A program made the position numbers and the translations under genes. A stretch of DNA of 15,550 bases from Lactifluus volemus (lineage: Eukaryota; Basidiomycota; Agaricomycetes; Russulales; Russulaceae): positions 1-15,550 of the forward strand of contig WTXI01000559.1 of the NCBI GenBank assembly GCA_022376515.1, given 5' to 3'. Shown piece by piece: positions 9,901 through 15,550 of the stretch. Below the pieces are notes generated by a model, which saw only the letters and a program-made list of their open reading frames with translations, did no database searches and was not told the origin of the DNA. Within the stretch, counting starts at the first letter, position 1; each line of letters begins with the position of its first letter.

Positions 9901-12900
9901 CCTTGAAAGGACATACGACAACTGACTTGCTTGTCTCCGGAGCGTATCTTCAGCTCGGAAAGCCTAGGTACAACGTCAGACAACTCCAGAAATCTGGTAC
10001 TTGACGCACTCTTCCGAGGCAGCAAGCGTTTCTAACTTGATTGAGGGCATGATCTCAGGAACACATGTGAATGCCCTTGTGTAGATTCTCACCATTTCCC
10101 TCAAAGTAGCTTTTACAGGGAGTTTCATGATCGAGGACATCTCGTTACCAGATAGTCAGCACAGACGATGAAAGAGCAAGAGCAGTTGTTACTGTAGCCA
10201 GCTTGATGTAGAGCTGTTGCTCTTAAGTGAGCTTAGGTCGCATGACCAGGTCTTAACATGCGTACTTTGCTCATAATATCACCAAATTCTGTTGAGTGCA
10301 GCTCTCCCGGTCTTCCGTCTACGTAGCTTAACAGCTCGGCATCCTTTAGATCGTTGATGCATTTCGTCATCATGCTGTCCAATCCGTCTTGCCAGTTTTC
10401 CTCTTTTGACAAATAACGCTGCGGGTTCTGAGCCAATCGACGAAACATAAATGAGTGACGTATCCATTCCTTTGCTGTCGCTATATCATTGATAGTCCCG
10501 AGGCCGACCTCTGAATTAATATGCTCTGCGAGGTTAGTATGCAAGGAGCTCTCCAGAATGGTTTGGCCGCGACCGAGGGTACGATATTTGCTCTCGAGTC
10601 CAGACTCGCACATTATAATAGCCACACCTTCCTTATCTGTTCTCACTCGCTCAGCAAGAGGTGACACGGTACCAGATATGGACTCACCGAACTGGGGTCG
10701 ACCCTTGCCGAGGAAACAACACGACACTATATTATCTCACACTGCGAAAATCGAGTTGACTCACAGCTCGGCCAATCATCTGCGTGATATCCAAGTCTGA
10801 GTATTCCTGAGAGACGCCATTTTGGAATATTTTGACGTCTTTGATTACGACGATGTGCGCAGCTGGGGGAACGGAATCGACTCGAGTCAATCAGGCTTTC
10901 TTTTACATGGCGTGACTCACGGAGATTTACGCCCACAGCGAGAGTCTGAAAAAAAGACAAGGAACTCTGCATCAACGGAAGGCTAAAATGATCGGCTCAC
11001 CGACGTTGCGACGATAACACGCAGAATCTTGCTCATAAACAACTCTTCCACAAGTCGCCTGTCTGAAAGTTCCAGTCCCGCATGATGGGCGCCAATGCCA
11101 ACTGCCGCGAGTCCTACAGTGATGGGAAGTGAGAATAAGTTATGTGTATGCTGTGCAAAGCGTCACGCCTTACTTTCAAGCTGTTTGTTCTGGAATGTCT
11201 TCTCAATCCTAAGGGCTTTTTTAAGCTCTGATTCCACTCGTTTATATCGGTAAGAATAGACAGACCTCCTAGGTAGTGACCAGGGAAGCGATTGTTTGTT
11301 GTTAGTTGCTTTGTTGTAGTCTGCCATTAACTGTTCTGCGGTAGCGAGGACACCTGAAGTTCTCATTAGAAGGTCGTATGCGAAGTTCGAAAGCAGAATG
11401 GACGTACCCTTCCGCGTCGACACGAAAATCAGTATCGGCTTGTTGGCAGAGTGTTGTTGAAGAAGGGAGAATAGATGATAGTTTAGAGATTGCGCAAATA
11501 AGAAATCATTCTGATTCTTGCCCCTTGGGAAACCGTATACGAAACGCGAAAGCTGGCAGGGCCGATATTCTTCGCCAAACTATTTGGACCATCAGCGCAT
11601 ATACGGGAACAACAGAGTAGCCAGGAGATACTTGGAGAGTTGCAGCAGCACCGTTTGAAGACCGACTTGCGATCCAATGAGCGACATCATCGATGTTCGG
11701 AACTGTAGCAGACACTGCAACAAAGCGCACAGCCGAACCGCGCGTCTTCATGCGGGACACAACCACTTCGAGGGTGCTTCCCCGTGACTCATTGAGTATA
11801 TGGACCTGCGATTGGTCAACACCGTGAGGAAGAGTATCATATAAACTGCTTACTTCGTCGATAAGAAAAAGCCGTATCTGAGAGAGGAGCCTGCTGTGAG
11901 TCGACCTCCAGCATATTCAATCACTGAGAATCTAGGTTGAATCCCATGAATCGCTTACCAGCTCCGTGTCAGACTATCCCACTTCTCGGCCTGTCACGCT
12001 TTATCAGATAGTATACTTGGCACAACGTCGAGAATTGACAGCACTGTAGTAATGCTAAGGAAAAATTGTTGATAGGGCCTGAATCACACGTAAAATGATT
12101 ACTCAACATTATGTTTGCACTTTTACACTCCCCCCAATACTTTTTGCTGGGCAGGACGGTGTCCCCAGTCAACTCGCTGCCTGAGTGATTTTAATTACCG
12201 AAAATGGCATCCGAACAAGGACACATACTTTTATGCCAAATGTCCAAACTTTTCCGTCCAGTCCTTGTCCTTTCAGCGCATAGCGCCTTCCATTTTGAGC
12301 GCATCACCCCGAACGAAGACAATGAACAAACCTTTGTCGGGGCTATATAGATACACTTTTCGCCGGCACCGCGATCAGATGAGTTGGCGAGCAAGTGAAT
12401 TATAGAGAGTTCGAACAAGACGGTCTTTCCGCTACCCGTTGGTGCTGGAGAGAGGGTTTGTGTTGTACCAAGTTTCAATGCAATGCACCAAATAGACCTA
12501 CCGCTCACCACCTTGCAGAAATGTCTATGCGAAAGAATAAAGAGAGAATTTCACAAGCTCACCACATTCTCTCCAGATTTCATAATCTATATTGAGCAGA
12601 TATATAGTATATCACTTAAAACGATAGCAAAAACTTACGGTATCGAAGCAACTTGATTGCATGGCGTTGAAAACTCCAAACTTGAATATTGTGCGATACA
12701 TATCAGCTATGGACAATAAGGCCTCTGGAGAGCAGAAAAATCAAGAATGACCACGAACGTAATTCCGAAACTTGGCGAAGTCGTATTCCGTCCGTGTTGT
12801 GCATGCTTCTTCCTCTGAGGTCCCCATTCCCTTCGGGTAGTAAGAGGGTATTCGAAAATCCGTATTGCGTATCATTGCTAAACTGAACCCGTTGTTTTGA

Positions 12901-13355
12901 AGAGGTAGCATCCAGTCGGTATATTGTACACGACCACGCCCAAAGTGTGAGCCCGGAGGATCATAGGCTGTAGAGGTATGTTAGTGGAGAGCAAATCGTT
13001 AATAGTTGAGCGCATACATGGGAGTTCCTGATCATGCCACGCAACTGACACGAATTCAGGATGATCAGGTATATTGGCGTCCAGCGACAGAGATCCATTT
13101 GGTTCGAACGATCCTTGAAGAGACGGGTCAGAAGAAGGGTCCCACAACCCAGAGGCTGCATAGAACATTGTATGAGAAAAAATCTGCAATAGTAGCACGC
13201 ATATACTCACCAAAACTATCCAGTGGATTATCGGCGATGAAAGCATCTTCCCGGAACTCATCAATGGAAGCCGTAGGTGGGTATTCTGTGTAGTTTTGAA
13301 ACACCTCGTGCGAGTAATAGTCTCCAGGAATTCCGTACATGTCTTCCTCATCCAT
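6973..13355 (-). CDS. MER3: MER3/HFM1 meiotic DNA helicase, 40 exons
   Basis: Ski2-like 3'-5' DNA helicase (ZMM group) that unwinds recombination intermediates to promote interfering meiotic crossovers in the nucleus. Exons, 5' to 3': 13355-13211, 13155-13018, 12967-12930, 12882-12759, 12706-12639, 12586-12563, 12511-12502, 12444-12332, 12286-12229, 12180-12108, 12054-12045, 11990-11959, 11905-11854, 11805-11632, 11579-11408, 11353-11266, 11208-11174, 11113-11001, 10945-10921, 10862-10765, 10703-10688, 10636-10266, 10213-10193, 10140-10093, 10035-10010, 9963-9927, 9877-9788, 9737-9629, 9582-9522, 9481-9390, 9335-9329, 9272-9204, 9156-8894, 8836-8749, 8706-8605, 8535-8436, 8383-8272, 8225-8181, 8127-7449, 7401-6973. 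The sum, 4355 nt, is one short of a full frame; with that base it codes about 1451 residues (human HFM1 about 1435). Introns are 40-69 nt. The ATG is the first in frame after a TAG. Frame problems in exon 9 and at exon 29/30 are listed under findings. Confidence 0.95.
6976..6996 (-). other. SUMO-interacting-motif-like end of MER3
   Basis: The protein ends ESWLATTDSIEIVD. The I-E-I-V core with flanking acidic residues fits the general SUMO-interacting motif pattern (hydrophobic-x-hydrophobic-hydrophobic). This is a pattern match only; the motif is short and common. Confidence 0.35.
8124..8225 (-). other. MER3 cysteine zinc-finger-like motif
   Basis: Exon 38 plus the start of exon 39 reads CNHPCKDKSTCRHLCC then RDGVNKPPP. 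This is the C-x3-C-x5-C-x3-C-C cluster known in HFM1/MER3 proteins, at about residues 1069-1084. The intron at 8128-8180 splits the fourth cysteine codon. It probably binds zinc; its role is not well defined in the family. Confidence 0.85.
8890..10600 (-). other. MER3 winged-helix and Sec63 region
   Basis: After motif VI, exon 22 carries the winged-helix part (GTINDIATAKEWIRHSF...). The Sec63 domain follows: GDIMSK-LYIKLAT-MSSIMKLPVKATLREM, then EELSELKIRSGDKQV, VEKAPDKAFLLIQAVLGRIS and FRHASRVAKAMVEVAIAKRN. It continues with AKAWEDRPTVLCQIETIGEKS, MKVLAEHGIVNFEKL and LLNRKQPCGRKILFAANELP. The pieces come from exons 22-33. Each junction was chosen because it restores the conserved frame. One junction, exon 29 to 30, lacks a base. 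Confidence 0.88.
10636..12450 (-). other. MER3 helicase core, motifs I to VI
   Basis: Leading block RQVSELPDMYRTIFKFGVFN (exons 4-5). Motif I APTGSGKT at residues 183-190 (exon 8). DEVH box at 294-297, split by intron 13 between DE and VH. Motif III VSAT at 326-329. Motif IV region KPILIFVSTRKG. Motif V VIVATSTLAVGVNLP, crossed by introns 18 and 19. Motif VI QMIGRAGRPQFD at about 525-536, spread over three exons, the middle one 16 nt. All motif residues needed for ATP binding and hydrolysis are present, so the core reads as that of an active enzyme apart from the disturbed segment in exon 9. Confidence 0.93.
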
Positions 13356-13418
13356 TATGTCGCTCAAGGTGGATGCTGAAGCGCTGAAGGAACGATCTGT
13401 GGGGTTTCGAGCGCTGGA

Positions 13419-13441
13419 ACGCGTACGATTCACATCACGTG
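13419..13441. promoter_or_regulatory. Shared MER3/CKS1 promoter elements (ACGCGT and CACGTG)
   Basis: The 208-base gap between the divergent starts (MER3 ATG at 13355, CKS1 ATG at 13564) holds ACGCGT at 13419-13424 and the palindrome CACGTG at 13436-13441. The first is the MBF/MCB box, the second an E-box type site bound by bHLH factors. Both are palindromes and could serve either gene. Function is inferred from position only. Confidence 0.4.
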
Positions 13442-13563
13442 CCGCGGCTTGTCGGTACACGGACTACGTGACCGTGAAATGCGTGGTGCCACAACCCTTG
13501 AATAAATTCACCCCCATCGCAACGCCTGACAATCACGATTAACACGCTTTCCTAAAGTTAACC

Positions 13564-14113
13564 ATGGCCTCCAAGCAAACTCAACAAACCCAACAACAGC
13601 AACAGCAGGCTCCGAAACAGAAATCAGCAGCGGAAACGGAGGCAGAGAAGATCAGAGAGTACATCGCAAAGTGAGTTGTGCCTCATCCTTACGTACCTTA
13701 AAGAATATACACGGACGCCCATTCGCTCAAGCATCCACTACTCTGACCGTTATTCCGACGACGAATACGAATATCGACATGTCATCCTTCCGAAACCGCT
13801 CTTCAAGATGATTCCCAAGGACTATTTCAATCCTGATGACCCCGGCGTACTCCGTCTGCTATCAGAGGCAGAATGGAGAGGGATCGGGATCACTCAAAGC
13901 CTGGGGTGGGAACACTATGAAGTCCACGGTATGCCCAACCACTTGTTTCTTCCCTCATATATCCTTTCTTACCCTTCTGTAGCTCCTGAACCCCACGTGC
14001 TCCTCTTCCGTAGGCCGAAGAACTTCGACTCGCACCAGGCCGCACAGGCCCATGCCCACGACGTGCAGCCACAAATTAAGGCAGGTGCCGCGAAGAATGG
14101 TCGGAAAAAGTAA
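13564..14113 (+). CDS. CKS1: Cyclin-dependent kinase regulatory subunit Cks1/suc1
   Basis: Small adaptor that binds CDK1 and phosphorylated substrates and helps multisite phosphorylation and cyclin or inhibitor turnover. Exons 13564-13670, 13732-13928 and 13983-14113; 435 nt, 144 residues. The 61-nt first intron joins REYIAN to [17 protein letters not shown], which has the same spacing as yeast Cks1. The 54-nt second intron restores [18 protein letters not shown]. Conserved parts seen: the phosphate-binding RYSDD..YEYRHV, the hinge-region [29 protein letters not shown] and PEPHVLLF. Odd parts are the glutamine-rich N-terminus (six Q in a row near residues 10-15) and an Ala/Lys-rich tail. Start context ACCATGG is strong. 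No damage seen. Confidence 0.97.
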
Positions 14114-14518
14114 CATTTGCAGCAGCCTTTTTTTTGTCGAGTTTAGAGGTTATCTCGCCCATCAGCTCTCGTTTCCACCCGCTTTCGCATTTTGCTCTGT
14201 ATTTCTGCCCGCTTCCTCGTCTCTAGATTGCACTGCGTTTTTATTCTACTGGTCCTGTTCCAACTTTTGTGACGATGGCATGCCCTCGCTTCTAATGTAT
14301 GTTATGTCCCGGTACGTAATCGACGATAAGTCATGAGAAGGGTCACTGCATCGATGCCGAGATTCAGTACTTTCAGTGTTGAACATCATAAATACTGTTG
14401 GATTCCAACATCAGGGACGCGTCGATACAAAGGGGTAGAAGGTATATATCTAGTAAGTCGTCTAATATGAGACATGGGGTACAATTGGCGCTTCGGTAGA
14501 GTAAAAGCTGATCCTTAA
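14114..14518. other. Convergent intergenic region between CKS1 and the M16 protease
   Basis: 405 bases holding the 3' ends of two facing genes. There is a T8 run just after the CKS1 stop, several AT-rich stretches and one ACGCGT at 14417-14422 that is not near any start codon. I see no coding frame with family features, no tRNA and no repeat. Confidence 0.6.
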
Positions 14519-15523
14519 TCAAAACTTTGAAGTTGGCAAGTCGCTCCAATCTACAAGTGGCTGTGGCCGTTCGGATACCTTGAGAGATTTCCTGAATTCT
14601 TGCAGGTCCTTGATGTGGACGACGTCCCCCTTGAGTGAACCTTGGGCATCCCTTGCGGAAGGAAAACGCTCTATGAGGTATGGGAGCGCGGCAAAAATCT
14701 TCTCAGTCACTTCCGCGGGAGCTTCAGTGAGTGCTTCTTTCCAAAATGCTGAAAATTGGGTCTCGGATGGCTCACTGCCAGAGTACAGCGAGGAGCTCCA
14801 GTCAATGTCTTCGATTGGAATACTATGCTCCTGCGCGATTTGTGCAAAAGCGGCAGTGGCTTCACGACTGATGTGCTTTGGCTGGGGCTTCTGTGATTGT
14901 ACGTGGATCGATAACTTGGATCGGACCTTGGATGACGGATGAACTCGAGTGAGGAACAACGACAGTAGGTCTTGCTTGCTAACAGTCTCCAAGAAATCTG
15001 CGTCTTCATCTTCTGTAGAATATTTGAGAATGGCCCAGTTAACTCCGTGACAAGATAGGGTGCTTACGGCGCAAGAAATCTAGGAACCCCGAGTCGATCT
15101 GTATCCAGTATTTGGTAGCTTCCTCATTGAGGTTCTTCACCACCTCCCGCCACTTTCTTTGAAGGCCATCCTTTTGTTCCGCGAGCTGTTCGTCTGTCAT
15201 GCGTTCAATGACACCCTTCATATGATCCAAGAATGCCTCTACACGCTCTTCCAAGTACACGGGCCCGCGTTCGCTCTGCACGACGATGCGCAGGCCTTCC
15301 TCGTTGTCACCTGGCGTGGTCCACGTAGTTGCGCCAACAATGTAACCTAGTTGCTCTTTCGTGCGAAGAATATCGAAGGCGGGTTCAGAGAGGACTTGAT
15401 TAAGTAACGCGGCCGTGACCCGCAGGCGACGATCGGTTTTTGGTCCATAGCTGACGTAGTATGTCAGGGCAGAGTTGGGCTCATTGAGATTGGGTACCAA
15501 GGAAGAATAAATATGATTGGAGC
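14519..15523 (-). CDS. STE23: Insulin-degrading enzyme/Ste23-type M16 metalloprotease, C-terminal part
   Basis: C-terminal third of an inverzincin zinc protease (human IDE, yeast Ste23, which helps mature the a-factor pheromone); the 5' part with the HxxEH active site lies right of the window. Exons seen: 15523-15068 and 15012-14519, with a 55-nt intron (GTAAGC donor, GTTAAC branch). The first visible exon begins after a TTACCAG acceptor at 15524-15525 with GSNHIYSSLVPNLNEPNSAL. Family hallmarks: NEPNSALTYYV, LNQVLSEPAFDILRTKEQLG followed by YIV (the Arg and Tyr here contact substrate in IDE), VQSERGPVYLEERVEAFL and ATKYWIQI. The join FLDFLRQDEDADFLETVSKQD across the intron is in phase. It ends LPTSKF. 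About 315 residues are visible, without damage. Confidence 0.95.
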
Positions 15524-15550
15524 CTGGTAATTACTTCTGATTATTGAAGG

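Noticed and set aside
11209..11265. Reading MER3 exons 16 and 17 as one exon (SVYSYRYKRVESELKKALR retained)
   Set aside because: The 57 bases are open in frame, but removing them gives LPRRIEKTFQNKQLERLAAV, which fits the family spacing; retention remains a possible isoform.
12844..12851. ATACCCTC, a match to the yeast Mer1 splicing enhancer AYACCCUY, on the MER3 sense strand
   Set aside because: It lies in an exon, not an intron, and one such match in a 6.4 kb gene is fairly likely by chance; Mer1 itself is not known from basidiomycetes.
13671..13703. 33-nt first intron in CKS1 ending at AAAG
   Set aside because: Too short for splicing here, and it adds residues absent from the family; the 61-nt intron gives the exact Cks spacing before [10 protein letters not shown].
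14052..14336. 94-codon open frame on the plus strand after CKS1
   Set aside because: It starts inside CKS1 in another frame, runs through AT-rich 3' sequence and has no recognisable features.

Overview
This is a gene-dense eukaryotic window that looks like a filamentous basidiomycete (probably Agaricomycetes). The support is indirect: 45-76 nt introns with GT..AG ends and CTNAY-like branch points, short intergenic gaps on both strands, and a core fungal gene set. No phylogenetic test was possible. I found no mobile element, CRISPR array, tRNA or rRNA.

Layout, left to right. (1) 53-1014 +, 3' part of the SNW/SKIP/Prp45 splicing factor, its 5' end outside the window, with an apparent one-base frameshift near position 98. 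(2) 1163-3730 +, a four-exon, 797-residue WD40 plus coiled-coil protein that I read as a NEDD1-like gamma-tubulin recruitment factor. (3) 3947-5180 +, HEM2 (5-aminolevulinate dehydratase), five exons, 330 residues. (4) 5276-6731 +, TIM54 of the mitochondrial TIM22 translocase, two exons, 459 residues. (5) 13355-6973 -, a MER3/HFM1 meiotic DNA helicase. I rebuilt it as 40 coding exons and 39 introns by following the family reading frame across every splice junction, about 1451 residues. It holds DEVH helicase motifs, a Sec63 region, a cysteine-rich zinc motif and a long tail. (6) 13564-14113 +, CKS1 (suc1), three exons, 144 residues, divergent from MER3 across a 208-base shared promoter. (7) 15523-14519 -, the C-terminal part of an insulin-degrading-enzyme/Ste23-type M16 metalloprotease that continues past the right edge.

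The genes do not form a pathway. Several concern chromosome and cell-cycle work: NEDD1-like (spindle microtubules), MER3 (meiotic crossovers) and CKS1 (CDK partner). ACGCGT boxes, the MBF target sequence, lie in the promoters of the NEDD1-like gene (two, in tandem) and of the MER3/CKS1 pair (one). HEM2 and TIM54 are metabolic and mitochondrial housekeeping genes on the same strand, 95 bases apart.

The most notable structures are the extremely fragmented MER3 gene (microexons of 7, 10, 10 and 16 nt, several splitting helicase motifs) and three places where conserved protein sequence changes frame: SNW1 near 98, MER3 exon 9 at 12229-12271, and the MER3 exon 29/30 junction at 9450-9522. These are either single-base assembly errors or genuine lesions, and reads would decide.
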